A stretch of DNA of 64,000 nt from Pseudomonadota bacterium (GCA_021851405.1 JAJZDW010000009.1:1-64000), one strand, 5' to 3'; numbered from the stretch's first letter, positions 8,593-18,079 are shown. Numbers and translations: made by a program. The notes: generated from the letters alone by a model not told the origin.

Positions 8593-9491
8593 GGCTCGCG
8601 GCTCACCGTCAGCGTCACGCGTGCGCCCAGCGCCTCGCCCGGCGCGAGCAGCCGCAGGCCGCTCACCGCCGGCGGTTCGATGCGATTCAGCGCATCGGGC
8701 ATGTGACTGACGGGCTCGAGGCACAGGAACGCCTCCCCGGGCGGACTGTAGACGTGCAGCCAGCGCAACGGCTCCTGGGCCTCGATGCGCACGCACACCT
8801 GCTCCTCGGGCAGCACCAGGTCCGCCCGACCGCTCCAACCGGTATAACAGTGATCCACGAGTGTCTGCGGCACCGGCGCACCGCGGCTGAAGTCCCAGAT
8901 CTGTCCCGGCGGCGCCAGCGCCGTCGGCAGGCACTGTGCATCCGCGAGCCACACGCCCTTGACCGGCGCACGCAGCCGGGCCGCCGGGGTGCGGCGCAGA
9001 TACGGATGCCAGCCGATGCCCGCGGGCATCGGTTCGGCGGCGCGGTTCTCGAGCACCAGCATGACCTCGAGTCCCGATTCGCTCAGCGTGAAGACCTGCC
9101 GTGCCCGGTAGGCCCAAGGCCACTCCCCGGCGGCGTGCTCGTAAGCGAGTGCCAATCGCCCCGCCTCGCGCGATTCGACCGTCCAAGGCTCGCGCCAGGC
9201 GTGGCCGTGCAGCGGGTGAGTCTGGCCCGGCGCATTCGGCTGCAGCTGCACGGCGCGAGTTCCAATCCGAAAGCGCCCGTGCGCGATTCGGTTGGCAAAC
9301 GGCATCAGCGCGAACCCGCTGCTCTCGAGCGGCTCGTCGATGTCAGGCGCCACCCGGCGCAGCACCTCCAGCCCCTGAAACTGCAGCCCCGCGAGCGCAC
9401 CGCCCAGATGCGCCAGCACATCGAGCGCGTAGCCGTGCTGCGCGATTCGGATCGCCTGGGGTGCGGATGATTCACTCACGTTTGACCTCAC
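8580..9491 (-). CDS. Aldose 1-epimerase (GalM-like)
   Basis: A 303-residue member of the aldose 1-epimerase superfamily. Visible family features are the FALMPFANRIAHGRF segment (the NR motif), PLHGHAWREPW with the catalytic His, IGWHPYLRR with the second His, and a C-terminal VYSPPGEAFLCLEPVSHMPDALN with the base Glu. It interconverts alpha and beta anomers of free sugars such as galactose, glucose or xylose. The start is a GTG; a second GTG 12 bases on (9479) has a better GAGG spacing. It has no signal peptide, so it acts in the cytoplasm on the products of the neighbouring glycosidases. It lies 28 bp after GH29 and overlaps GH74. Confidence 0.88.
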   Translation of the reverse strand: MRSNVSESSAPQAIRIAQHGYALDVLAHLGGALAGLQFQGLEVLRRVAPDIDEPLESSGFALMPFANRIAHGRFRIGTRAVQLQPNAPGQTHPLHGHAWREPWTVESREAGRLALAYEHAAGEWPWAYRARQVFTLSESGLEVMLVLENRAAEPMPAGIGWHPYLRRTPAARLRAPVKGVWLADAQCLPTALAPPGQIWDFSRGAPVPQTLVDHCYTGWSGRADLVLPEEQVCVRIEAQEPLRWLHVYSPPGEAFLCLEPVSHMPDALNRIEPPAVSGLRLLAPGEALGARVTLTVSREPCSA

Positions 9492-9519
9492 TGACGTCTC
9501 TCATCGTGTTTCCTCGGCA

Positions 9520-11352
9520 TCAACTCAGATGAACACGCAGCGCGAGCGCATACGTGTCGGGGTGACAGCGCGGTGGCAGCGTGACGCTGAGGCCCGCGCC
9601 GCTCTGATGCCACTGCGGCGCACGTTCCTCTCCCAGCCATTCGACGTGTCTGATCTGCCCCGGCCGCGTCGGCGCATCCGTACCGAGTGAACGGATCACC
9701 AGCGCCTCTGCGGGACACCCGAGCGCGAGCGCGTACACCACCGTGCCGGCCTTGTTGCGCGTGAAGCGGATGTCGGCGGCCGAAAGCCGCTGCACACTCG
9801 TGCCCTGAAAGGAACCGGGGTGAATGGCGCTCGGGCCCTCCCCGTAGACGGTCCACGGACGCGTCGCGTAGATCGCCTCACCGTTCACCGCGAGCCACGC
9901 GCCGATCTTGTCCAGGATGAGCCGCTCCTTGGCGTCGATCGTGCCGTCGGGCTTGCCCGGCACGTTCAGGATGAACGTGCCATTCTTGCTCACGGTGTCG
10001 ATCAGCCAGTGGATGACTTCGCGCGGATGCATGTAGCCGCCGAACTCCCCGGGCTGATCATACAGTGCGCGCAGGTAGTGCCAGTTGCCAAGGCAGGTCT
10101 CGGACTGCCACGGATAGGGGCGGATCTGCGCGCTCAGTCCGCGCTCGATGTCGGCGACCACGGATTTCTCCAGCCGCGCCGGGACCTTCTTCACCGTGAT
10201 GACCCCATCGACCGACCCGCCATGGCGCGCCAGACTACGGTTGTAGTAGTACGCCCCGAGGTTCATCCCGCCCCAGCCGAGCGGCAGCAATGGGTTGTCG
10301 AAATACAGCAGATCCGGATTGTGCTGGTCGATCAGGTCGCGCGTGCGATCGTAAAAGTTCTTCACATACGAGACGTCCGGCAGCGCATCGAACGGATGCT
10401 TCGGGCCATACAGCTGCTGCGGATCATAGCCCTCCCACCATTGTCCCTTGCCGTCGGCGAGCGTCAGATGCCCATCGTAGGGCACGCCGGCATAGAGACC
10501 CGTGCGGTCCGCGCCGTGCGCCGTCTGAAACCACCACCAATTGCGCGCCTGATGAACCGTGACCCCGAAGCGCAGGCCGCGTTGCCGCGCCGCCTGCGCC
10601 CAGGTGCCGATCACATCGCGGTGCGGTCCGATGTGGTGCGCATTCCAGGGATGGTGCGCCGAATGCCAGGTATCAAAGCCATCGTGGTGATTGGCAAGCG
10701 CCAGAAACAGCTTCGCGCCGGCACGCACGTACAGATCCATCAGTTCATCGGGCTGCCAATTCAGCAGCGTCCACTGCGCGCACAGATCCTTGTAGCCAAA
10801 CCGCGAGGGAGGGCCGTAGTGGGCCTGCTGGTAGTCGTACTGCTGGGTCTCGACCCCGTACTTCGTGCCTCCCTGGAGGTACATGTTGCGCGCATACCAG
10901 TCCCCGTCCTCCGGCACGCATTGCGGACTCCAGTGGTTCCAGATGCCGAACTTCGCATCCCGGTACCACTCCGGGCACTCGTACTGCAGCAGCGAGTCCC
11001 AGGTCGGTGCATACGGACCCTGCCCCGCCAGCCCGGCAAGCGGGGCGTCCATCGGCACCCCGTCCCAGGACCCCCCGGGCAGCGGTAAGGGCGGCGGGTG
11101 TCCCCAACCGCTCGGCCGCCACCGTGCCTCGTTCAATCGCTCGGCGGTGATGGCGTCTCCGTGCAGCACATAGAAGACCCGTTCGTCTTCCGCGGTTGCG
11201 CAAAACTGGGCGTAATCAGAGGTCTCACGCTCGAAGCTGCGCCGGAGCGGATACGGACGGAGCGCCGGCGGCACCGCCGCACCTGCTGGCAGCGGAAGCG
11301 ATGCCGCAGCCGCCGTCTCAGCCACCCATTTGATGAAGTGTCGTCGTCGCAT
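9520..11352 (-). CDS. Secreted GH29 alpha-L-fucosidase
   Basis: A 610-residue GH29 enzyme. The ATG at 11352 follows GGAGGA and begins a Tat-like signal (MRRRHFIKWVAETAAAASLPLPAGA). The barrel shows WYRDAKFGIWNHWSPQCVPE near residue 130, LALANHHDGFDTWHS near 218 (the HHDGF motif) and DLLYFDNPL with the predicted nucleophile Asp near 352; a beta-sandwich follows. Alpha-L-fucosidases release terminal fucose, which fits fucogalactoxyloglucan side chains and the rest of this operon. The N-terminal stretch before the barrel (about residues 30-125) is longer than usual and carries a Trp/Pro-rich segment of unknown role. Specificity for alpha-1,2-linked fucose is an inference. Confidence 0.9.
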   Translation of the reverse strand: MRRRHFIKWVAETAAAASLPLPAGAAVPPALRPYPLRRSFERETSDYAQFCATAEDERVFYVLHGDAITAERLNEARWRPSGWGHPPPLPLPGGSWDGVPMDAPLAGLAGQGPYAPTWDSLLQYECPEWYRDAKFGIWNHWSPQCVPEDGDWYARNMYLQGGTKYGVETQQYDYQQAHYGPPSRFGYKDLCAQWTLLNWQPDELMDLYVRAGAKLFLALANHHDGFDTWHSAHHPWNAHHIGPHRDVIGTWAQAARQRGLRFGVTVHQARNWWWFQTAHGADRTGLYAGVPYDGHLTLADGKGQWWEGYDPQQLYGPKHPFDALPDVSYVKNFYDRTRDLIDQHNPDLLYFDNPLLPLGWGGMNLGAYYYNRSLARHGGSVDGVITVKKVPARLEKSVVADIERGLSAQIRPYPWQSETCLGNWHYLRALYDQPGEFGGYMHPREVIHWLIDTVSKNGTFILNVPGKPDGTIDAKERLILDKIGAWLAVNGEAIYATRPWTVYGEGPSAIHPGSFQGTSVQRLSAADIRFTRNKAGTVVYALALGCPAEALVIRSLGTDAPTRPGQIRHVEWLGEERAPQWHQSGAGLSVTLPPRCHPDTYALALRVHLS

Positions 11353-11387
11353 CGGGAACCGTTCCTCCGCCGCCCACCGTGCGGCGC

Positions 11388-12752
11388 CTAATGCCGCAGG
11401 CGATAGAGCACCGAGCCATGCGCGGCAAGCCGCACCGTCAGAGCATTCGCACGGCCGAGGGTGCGCCGCTGCCACAAGTCCCGCAGCCGATAGCGACCCG
11501 GCGCCAATCCGAGCGCTCGCCACGACACGTTCAGGGTGCGCGCCTTGCCGGCGAGATTGAATGCCGCCAAATACCGCCCGCGCCCCTGCTGCGGCCGTGA
11601 GGTCCACACCACGAAACGGTCGCGGGCGAGGACCTGATGGGCATCCCGCGCCTCCTGATCCACCGCTATGACCTGCCGATCATCGAGCAGCGAGAGTGTC
11701 CAACGGTTCATGCGCGTCAAATTCCCACCGATCATCAGTGGCGAGCGGGCAATGCACCAGAGCGTCATGTAGGTGCGCTGCTCAGCATGGGTCAAGCGGC
11801 TCCAACGTGCCGAGCCCCATCCGGGCTGCGGGCCGAGATAGCCGATCGCGAGCATGTCCGCATCCGGCCAGTGTCCGGGGCGTGCCAGTGGCGCCCAGCG
11901 CGCAAGGCGCTTGAACTGATTCTCCACGCCCTGTGGATAGGCCTGTGCGCTGCGCCACAGATCCCAGACATCGTTCGAAATGCGCCACAGATTGGCATCG
12001 CGGCGCAGCTGCGCGAGCCGACCGAGCGGTGCGGGTCCTGGGGAGAGACTGAGCACCATCGGTCGGCCCGCGGTCCGCACCGCACGGGCCAGCATGCCGA
12101 TCTCCGCAGCCGCATACGGATGACTCGCGATGCAGTCCGCCTTGATGAAATCGACGCCCCAGCGCGCATAGAGCCGCACGATCGAATCGTAGTAGGCCTG
12201 ACCTGCGGCGTTAGCGGCCACGCCGTCATTGTCGGGACTCCAGGGGCACGGCGCATCGGCCAGCGCCGCCTGCCGGGCGTGGAACGTCGAGCCGGCAATC
12301 GGTAAATTCTCGCGTACCGCCTGCACGGGAATACCACGCAAGATGTGGATGCCGAACTTTAACCCCAGCGAATGCACGTACTGCGCGAGCGGACCGAAGC
12401 CCTTGCCGCCGGCCGCGGAGGGGAATCGGTTCGGCGCCGGCAAATAGCGGCCGTCGCGATCGAGCGTCATGACGGACCCCTTCGCGCCGCCGGACGGTGT
12501 CGGATTGCGCACGAACCACTCCGCGTCGATCACGGCGTACCGCCACCCGTAACGACGCAGATGCCGGCTCATCCACCGCACGTTGGCGCGAAACTGCGCC
12601 TCGGTAATGGTCGTGCCGTAGGCGTCGTAGCTGTTCCATCCCATCGGCGGACGGCGGGCCACCTGCGCCGCTCCGGCGAGCGCGGTGGCACAGACCAGCA
12701 GCGCGACCGCAGCCCCGGCAGCGCGCCGCAGCGGCGCCATGCGTCGAGTCAC
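11388..12752 (-). CDS. Secreted GH27 alpha-galactosidase-like enzyme
   Basis: A 454-residue GH27 protein. RRPPMGWNSYDAYGTTITE (about residue 33) is the classical family start, DFIKADC (nucleophile Asp near 206) and RISNDVWDLW (acid/base Asp near 261) are the catalytic motifs, and a C-terminal all-beta domain follows. The GTG at 12752 overlaps the stop of the GH31 gene as GTGA; an ATG four codons later (12740) is the alternative. Both give a signal peptide (AAGAAVALLVCATALA). GH27 enzymes remove alpha-galactose, alpha-N-acetylgalactosamine or beta-L-arabinopyranose. In a xyloglucan operon beta-L-arabinopyranose or an unusual alpha-galactosyl cap is as plausible as galactomannan side chains, so substrate is open. 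Confidence 0.87.
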   Translation of the reverse strand: MTRRMAPLRRAAGAAVALLVCATALAGAAQVARRPPMGWNSYDAYGTTITEAQFRANVRWMSRHLRRYGWRYAVIDAEWFVRNPTPSGGAKGSVMTLDRDGRYLPAPNRFPSAAGGKGFGPLAQYVHSLGLKFGIHILRGIPVQAVRENLPIAGSTFHARQAALADAPCPWSPDNDGVAANAAGQAYYDSIVRLYARWGVDFIKADCIASHPYAAAEIGMLARAVRTAGRPMVLSLSPGPAPLGRLAQLRRDANLWRISNDVWDLWRSAQAYPQGVENQFKRLARWAPLARPGHWPDADMLAIGYLGPQPGWGSARWSRLTHAEQRTYMTLWCIARSPLMIGGNLTRMNRWTLSLLDDRQVIAVDQEARDAHQVLARDRFVVWTSRPQQGRGRYLAAFNLAGKARTLNVSWRALGLAPGRYRLRDLWQRRTLGRANALTVRLAAHGSVLYRLRH

Positions 12753-15655
12753 GTGCGCGTCCCCGAGCCCCGCACGCAGGCGGCGCAGTGCACTCGTAGG
12801 GCCCGACCCGAATAGGTCAGCACCGCGTCTGCCGGGGCTTTGAAGTCCTCTCCCGAAGGCGCGCCCGGCCCGATCCAACGGATCCGAAACTGTCGGGTGT
12901 GCACCATGCCGGGAAACGACCCGGTCCGTGCACCGATTGACAGCGTGCCGTCGGCCTGATCATAGGAGAACGGGATCAGCGAATATTGACCATGCCGGTA
13001 ACCGCGGTGGGTGCCCTGATCCTCGTACAGTGTGAACCGGCCGCTGTGCCCGGTGTAGACCAGCAGCGTGATCGGCGCGCGCGGCCGCTCGCCCGTGTAT
13101 TGGATCGCCGGCCCCACCGGCACGATCGAGCCGGCCCGCACGAACAGCGGCAGACGCGCCAGCGGTGCCGCCACCGTGACGTTCTGACCCCCGCGATAGA
13201 CCCGATTGGTGAAGAAGTCGTACCAGTTCGCGCCGGCCGGCAGATACACCCGCCAGCGGCGCGCCCGATAGCGATACACGGGGCTGACCAGGAACGCCGG
13301 CCCGAACATATACTCCGTGGCAATGCTGCGCACCTGCGGGTCGCTCGGGAACTCCATCTCCAGTGCGCGCATGATCGTGCCGTTCTTGCGCCACGTATCG
13401 CCGGCGAGCGTATAAATGTAGGGCATCAGCCGGTAGCGCAGTTGGTCATAGGAAACCAGGATCCGATAGAGCTGCGTGCCCGGCGGGGAGAGATTGTAGA
13501 TCTCCCGGTGCGGCATCTGTCCGTGTGAACGGAAGATCGGGCAGAACGCGCCGAACTCGAACCAGCGTGTGTTCAGTTCACGCCACTCGGCAAGATTGGC
13601 GGCATCCGGATGCAGGTAGCGGCTTTCCGGTTGGTAGCCGCCGATGTCCATCGTCCAGTTCGGCAGCCCCGAGAGCGAGAAGCTGATGCCGGCGGCGATC
13701 TGATTCTTCATGTCGGACCAGCGCGGCGCGATGTCGCCGCTCCACACCGCCGCGCCGCAGCGCTGCAGCCCGGCAAAGCCCGAGCGCGACAGGATGAACG
13801 CGCGCCGATCCGGTCGGAACCGCAGGTTGCCGTGATACACCCCGCAGACATGTTCGAGCGCGTAGGCGTTGAAGAGAGCCGCGCCTGCTCCCAGCGGCGT
13901 GGGCGTCATGAACGCCTCGCGCTCGGCGACGCTGGTGTTCGACACCATGTCCGGCTCGTCGGCGTCCAGCCACCAGGCATCCACGCCGAGCGCCCCGAGG
14001 GTGTGCTGGATCTGGCGCCAGTACAGGTGGCGGGCAGCCGCCGAGAACGGATCGTAGAATCCAAACGTATAGCCGGGCCCCACCCAATCTTTGATGCCGA
14101 GTGTCTCCGGCAGCGTAAACATGCCGCCGAGCTTGTCGAGCGCCTTGAAATGCCGCGTGCTCGGATAAAATTTCGGCCAGACCGAAATCATGAAATGCGC
14201 GTGCAGCGCATGCACTTGGGCAATCATCGCGCGCGGATGCGGGTAGCGCGCCGGATCGAAGCGATCCGATCCCCAGGCATCATCTTTCCAATACCGCCAA
14301 TCCTGCACGATGTTGTCGAGCGGAATACCGAGCGCGCGGTACTTCTGCACCACGCCGAGCAATTGGCGTTGAGTCTGGTAGTGATCCCGGCTCTGCCAGA
14401 ATCCGTATGCCCAGCGTGGCAGGAGCACCGCCCGACCGGTGACGAAGCGATATCCGGCGATGACCTGATCGAGGTCCGCACCGTGAATGAAATAGAAATC
14501 GATGGCCCGGCCGGCCTGCGAATACAGTGAGAGCCGGCGGCGCACCGTGGCCGGTCGAGGCGGACGGTGCAGTAGCGCGATGTAACCGCCGTCACGATTC
14601 CAGACCAGACGGATCGGAACCCGTTGGCCGGCGTGCAGACGCACGCGGAAATTCCGATACCAGGGGTTCCAGTTCTGCCGCCAGGCATCGATGACTTTCC
14701 GGCCGCCGATCCACAACTGCTGATAGTCGCTGCCGTACAGGCTGAACGTGTGCAGCCCGCTGGTGCGCGCCTCGATCTGCCCCGTCCACACCACCTTCAC
14801 GTGCGACAGCTTCACCAGCGCCTTCGGAAAGGAGCGAGGATAGTGTCCGTGCCAGGTCAAGTACTGATAGTCGATATTGCGCTCCGTCCGCTCGAGCACC
14901 AGCCTGCCGTGCACGTAGTAGCGCGCCGTGAGCCCGCCACGCTGCCCGTGCGCATTGAAGAGAATCAGGCTCTGGGAGAGCTGCTGCCAGGGCCGTGGGT
15001 TACCGAAACGCGTGATCGAGTTATTGTCCCAGAGAATGCCGTAGTCACGGCTCGACACCACGAATGGCACGACGACATTCATGTTGTGCTGCGCAAGCGT
15101 GAGACTGCGGCCCTTGTAATCGATGCGGCCAGTCTGGTGCTGCCCCAATCCGTAGAACGCCTCTCCCGGAGTCGATTCGAACTGCTGACGGATCGCGAAG
15201 TATGGAACACCGTCGATCGTCACCGGTTTGAAGCTGCTGCCGCCCGGCAGCTCGCGCGAGAGCACCTGACCGCGCGCGTTGCGAAAGATGACCTGGCCAT
15301 CGCCCAGGCGGACCTGCACGGTCAGATCCGCCGTGCTGAGCGCCACGGTATTGCCGCTCTGACGCACCGTGAACGGCACGCCCGAGCCGACGGTACGAAC
15401 CGCCATGAGACTCTTCGGCAGCGTCAGGCTCGAACCCGGGAATGCCGTGACCCGGATGATCTGCGGCGCAAGCGCCTCGAGACGCACCCGCCGTGCCGCG
15501 CCGGCGCGCGGCGTGACAATGACGCCGTCGGCAATCCGCTCGAGCGCCCCGGCGGCGCGCGCCGCATCCGGCACCAACACCGCGGTGAGCACGGCCCATC
15601 CGAGCAGGCCGCAGGTCAAGATGCGGCGCAGTGCCGTGAAATCGCTCTGTGACAT
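12749..15655 (-). CDS. Secreted GH31 alpha-xylosidase with PA14 insert
   Basis: A 968-residue GH31 enzyme with an N-terminal signal (about residues 1-35). The domain order is N-terminal beta-sandwich, a PA14-like insert (about 235-375, with WTGQIEARTSGLHTFSLYGSD and QQLWIGGRKVID), the catalytic barrel, then C-terminal beta domains. The nucleophile is Asp 564 in WWLDADEP and the acid/base Asp 641 in VWSGD. A PA14 insert in this position is known from the xyloglucan-oligosaccharide alpha-xylosidase of Cellvibrio, where it helps bind long substrates. It would remove the non-reducing-end alpha-1,6-xylose from xyloglucan oligosaccharides. It is the second gene of the operon, 16 bp after GH35 and overlapping GH27 by 4 bp. 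Confidence 0.92.
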   Translation of the reverse strand: MSQSDFTALRRILTCGLLGWAVLTAVLVPDAARAAGALERIADGVIVTPRAGAARRVRLEALAPQIIRVTAFPGSSLTLPKSLMAVRTVGSGVPFTVRQSGNTVALSTADLTVQVRLGDGQVIFRNARGQVLSRELPGGSSFKPVTIDGVPYFAIRQQFESTPGEAFYGLGQHQTGRIDYKGRSLTLAQHNMNVVVPFVVSSRDYGILWDNNSITRFGNPRPWQQLSQSLILFNAHGQRGGLTARYYVHGRLVLERTERNIDYQYLTWHGHYPRSFPKALVKLSHVKVVWTGQIEARTSGLHTFSLYGSDYQQLWIGGRKVIDAWRQNWNPWYRNFRVRLHAGQRVPIRLVWNRDGGYIALLHRPPRPATVRRRLSLYSQAGRAIDFYFIHGADLDQVIAGYRFVTGRAVLLPRWAYGFWQSRDHYQTQRQLLGVVQKYRALGIPLDNIVQDWRYWKDDAWGSDRFDPARYPHPRAMIAQVHALHAHFMISVWPKFYPSTRHFKALDKLGGMFTLPETLGIKDWVGPGYTFGFYDPFSAAARHLYWRQIQHTLGALGVDAWWLDADEPDMVSNTSVAEREAFMTPTPLGAGAALFNAYALEHVCGVYHGNLRFRPDRRAFILSRSGFAGLQRCGAAVWSGDIAPRWSDMKNQIAAGISFSLSGLPNWTMDIGGYQPESRYLHPDAANLAEWRELNTRWFEFGAFCPIFRSHGQMPHREIYNLSPPGTQLYRILVSYDQLRYRLMPYIYTLAGDTWRKNGTIMRALEMEFPSDPQVRSIATEYMFGPAFLVSPVYRYRARRWRVYLPAGANWYDFFTNRVYRGGQNVTVAAPLARLPLFVRAGSIVPVGPAIQYTGERPRAPITLLVYTGHSGRFTLYEDQGTHRGYRHGQYSLIPFSYDQADGTLSIGARTGSFPGMVHTRQFRIRWIGPGAPSGEDFKAPADAVLTYSGRALRVHCAACVRGSGTRT

Positions 15656-15671
15656 GAGTCGTTCCTCGAGG

Positions 15672-17276
15672 TCAGTAAGTCCCCAGGTGCACGTGCAGCA
15701 CCTGCGGGATGGAGGTGAAGTTCAGGCCCCAATCGGTCTGGTCTCCGTTCCAGATGCGCATGAAGCGCCACCGGCCGTCGGCATAGCGGCCCTGAACGAC
15801 GCGGGCGTACTGCGCGTATTCGCCGGGGCGCGGATGCGCCAGAGAGAAGCCGACACGCACATGCACACCAGTCACCAAGAACTCATTTGGACCAAGCTGC
15901 GCAATGAGCGCACCGCCGTCGGGCACCGCTCGGTGCGTGCGCGCCGTCGTGCCGAACATCGGCATGTCGTAGGTCACATTGGCCTGCCACCGTCCGAGCG
16001 CTAGAGTCTGCGCCCGCCCATCATCCGGCTCCGCCACCGCGTGCAGGCGACCGGCGAAACTCAGCCGCGCGAGCAGCGACTGCATGGGCCGAAGCAGCCG
16101 GTATTCCAGTGCAAAGGGGGCGAGCGTCGCGGCGTCGACCACGTGCGCGCCGAGCGGATAATTGGTGTACCCGGTGAAATCGATGCCGAACGGGTCGAAG
16201 CCGATGGCCTGGTGCCCGAGGGCGCCAAAGAGGTAGCGGGCATAGGGGGCCGCATTGCCGGTCTCGGCCACGAACAGGGCGTTGTCGGGACGGTGATACA
16301 GCTGCAGCACCCGCCGATAGCGCGCCGAGTCGGGCATGTAGATGTCCGGCCCGATCAGTCCGATGTCGGGCGCCGCAGCCTTCCACACCCCGAGCGCATC
16401 GTCGGTCGGCCCACCGCTCTCGTAGGTGACCGGCGGACCGGGATGCAGCGGATCGCGCAGCGCCGCATTGACGTACATCGGCAGAGGATCGATTGCCTGG
16501 CCGGCAGCGGCCACTTTCTCAACGAAGCGGGCGATGTTCCAGGCGTGAAAAAACTCACCCGCCTTTGCTCCGAACAGCTCACGCCAGGTGCCCGGTCCGA
16601 GGTGCAACGCTCGTCTCAGCCGCACCGGCACGGGTCCATCGAACAGCCGATCGGCGCGCGCGGAGTAATCGCGCACGCAGCCGTAGGTGCCGGCCTCATT
16701 CTCGACCTGCACCATGATCACGGTATGCTGCGGGTCGATCGCCTTGACGTGGCGCATCAGGGCCACGAACGCGCGCCGGTCGGCCGCGAGCGTCGCGTGC
16801 GCGAGGGGCGAAAGCGAGGGCATCGGTCGGCCCTGGCGGTTGACGACCCGCGGGAATTGGCGGTTGTCGAGCTTCACCCAGTCCGGGGTGTACCCCGGCC
16901 CGCCGTTCTTCCAGGTTCCGAACCAGAGCAGAATGGCATGCAGATGATGGCGGCGCGCGGCGCGCACGAACTGATCGAGAAACGAAAAATCGAAGTGCCC
17001 CTCGCGCGGCTCGATCTGCTCCCAGGCGATGGGCATGACGATGGTGTTGGCGTCAATCGCGCGCATCGCCGGCCAGACCTGCGGCAGCATTGCACCGTAA
17101 TTGCTGGAGTTGTTGACCTGGGCGGCGAGCACCAGGTATGGCTTGCCGCCGACCTCGAGCTCATAGCGGCCGTGCGCCCGGATCAACCGCGGCGCCGGCT
17201 GGGCATGGACGCCCGTGGCGAGCAGCACCCCGAGGGCCAGCGCCCTCCGTGCAAGGATCCCCCACGCGTGTCTCAT
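15672..17276 (-). CDS. Secreted GH35 beta-galactosidase of the xyloglucan operon
   Basis: A 534-residue GH35-type enzyme. The ATG at 17276 follows GGAGGGGAGG and starts a signal peptide ending near VHAQ. IVMPIAWEQIEPREGHFDFSFLD (about 79-101) is the conserved barrel entry; MVQVENEAG supplies the acid/base Glu near 194 and LFVAETGN the nucleophile Glu near 338. A C-terminal beta domain of the type found in short GH35/GH42-like enzymes follows. It likely removes beta-galactose from the L side chain of xyloglucan, opening xylose to the GH31 enzyme downstream. It is the first gene of the six-gene operon and sits 42 bp behind the operator at 17318-17331. Its paralogue is the GH35 gene at 53.0-54.7 kb. 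Confidence 0.9.
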   Translation of the reverse strand: MRHAWGILARRALALGVLLATGVHAQPAPRLIRAHGRYELEVGGKPYLVLAAQVNNSSNYGAMLPQVWPAMRAIDANTIVMPIAWEQIEPREGHFDFSFLDQFVRAARRHHLHAILLWFGTWKNGGPGYTPDWVKLDNRQFPRVVNRQGRPMPSLSPLAHATLAADRRAFVALMRHVKAIDPQHTVIMVQVENEAGTYGCVRDYSARADRLFDGPVPVRLRRALHLGPGTWRELFGAKAGEFFHAWNIARFVEKVAAAGQAIDPLPMYVNAALRDPLHPGPPVTYESGGPTDDALGVWKAAAPDIGLIGPDIYMPDSARYRRVLQLYHRPDNALFVAETGNAAPYARYLFGALGHQAIGFDPFGIDFTGYTNYPLGAHVVDAATLAPFALEYRLLRPMQSLLARLSFAGRLHAVAEPDDGRAQTLALGRWQANVTYDMPMFGTTARTHRAVPDGGALIAQLGPNEFLVTGVHVRVGFSLAHPRPGEYAQYARVVQGRYADGRWRFMRIWNGDQTDWGLNFTSIPQVLHVHLGTY

Positions 17277-17317
17277 CCGCCTCCCCTCCGACCGCCGCAC
17301 TCATCGCCCGGCAGACA

Positions 17318-17331
17318 TGGTACCGCTATCA
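17318..17331. promoter_or_regulatory. LacI-type operator of the xyloglucan operon
   Basis: TGGTACCGCTATCA. On the minus strand the operator contains most of a -10 box TACCAT (17322-17317), placed 18 bp from TTGGCC (17346-17341). Repressor binding here would cover the -10 of the six-gene operon. Confidence 0.8.
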
Positions 17332-17410
17332 TGCTCGCCGGGCCAAGGTACCCTCCCGCCCCGGATGCGCTCGGCACGCGGCTCGCGCCTCGCCCCTGCA
17401 GCGTCGGCAC

Positions 17411-18064
17411 TCATCGGGCGCGCCGCGCCTGAATGGTGAAGGTGTACCGCGCACCCGCAAACTCCACGTCGACGTGCACAAAGTGTGGTTCATGCCGGCC
17501 GAAGCGCACAGCACGCGTGACCACCTCGCCGCCGTGCACCTGGCCGGGTGCAATCCGCATCGGCTGCAGGATGGCCGCCTTGAGACTCGCACGCTGCCGC
17601 TGCAGCGCGCGCCGTTCCAAGCCGCTCAGCCGCCGACGTGAGGCGATCTGCGTGTCCTCGGTGTCTCCGCCGGCGAAATTCTGCAGATTCGGCTGTCCCG
17701 AGCGGTTATACGTCACCGTCGGCCCGCCCGATGAGGCGATCTCATACGAGTGCGTGTCGCCTGAGGCGCCGGCGCGGCCTCGGGTCTGAGCCAGGAGCGC
17801 AGCGAGGCTCATCAGCGGCACCGTCGTTCCGCGCGCAGTGGTGATCCGAATGTCCTCCGGGCCGAACGCCTGCACGTGATGCGTGCGATTCAATGCGACG
17901 ATTTTCATGATCAGTTCGCCGCCGCGGCGCAACGGCTCCGGCAGGATGACCACCTCTGCGCGGGCATTGCTTGCGGTGAGCGGCGCACTGGACGCGCGCG
18001 CGCTCCGCAGCCCCAGCGTCCCAAGAATCGCGGCGGCAAGCGAAATCGCGAAGATGTCTTTCAT
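17411..18064 (-). CDS. Unknown secreted protein in the TonB receptor-halogenase operon
   Basis: I do not recognise this 217-residue protein. The ATG at 18064 follows GGAG at good spacing and starts a clear signal peptide (FAISLAAAILGTLGL, cleavage probably near ARASS). The mature part reads as beta-rich: an AEVVILPEPLRRGGELIMKIVALN strand pair, a central Gly/Ser/Asn-rich stretch, a strongly basic helix (about residues 137-160, RRRLSGLERRALQRQRASLK) and a C-terminal HGGEVVTRAVRFGRHEPHFVHVDVEFAGARYTFTIQ sandwich-like tail. It is the last gene of a leftward operon of TonB receptor and two halogenase-like proteins, 15 bp after the halogenase stop. A periplasmic partner of the receptor is a guess from context only. 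Confidence 0.7.
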   Translation of the reverse strand: MKDIFAISLAAAILGTLGLRSARASSAPLTASNARAEVVILPEPLRRGGELIMKIVALNRTHHVQAFGPEDIRITTARGTTVPLMSLAALLAQTRGRAGASGDTHSYEIASSGGPTVTYNRSGQPNLQNFAGGDTEDTQIASRRRLSGLERRALQRQRASLKAAILQPMRIAPGQVHGGEVVTRAVRFGRHEPHFVHVDVEFAGARYTFTIQARRAR

Positions 18065-18079
18065 GGCGGTCTCCATGCA

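Noticed and set aside
8593-9186. N-terminal extension of the GH74 frame
   Set aside because: It lies wholly inside the aldose epimerase gene in another frame and has no similarity to GH74 enzymes. The GTG at 8592 with a signal peptide is a better start.
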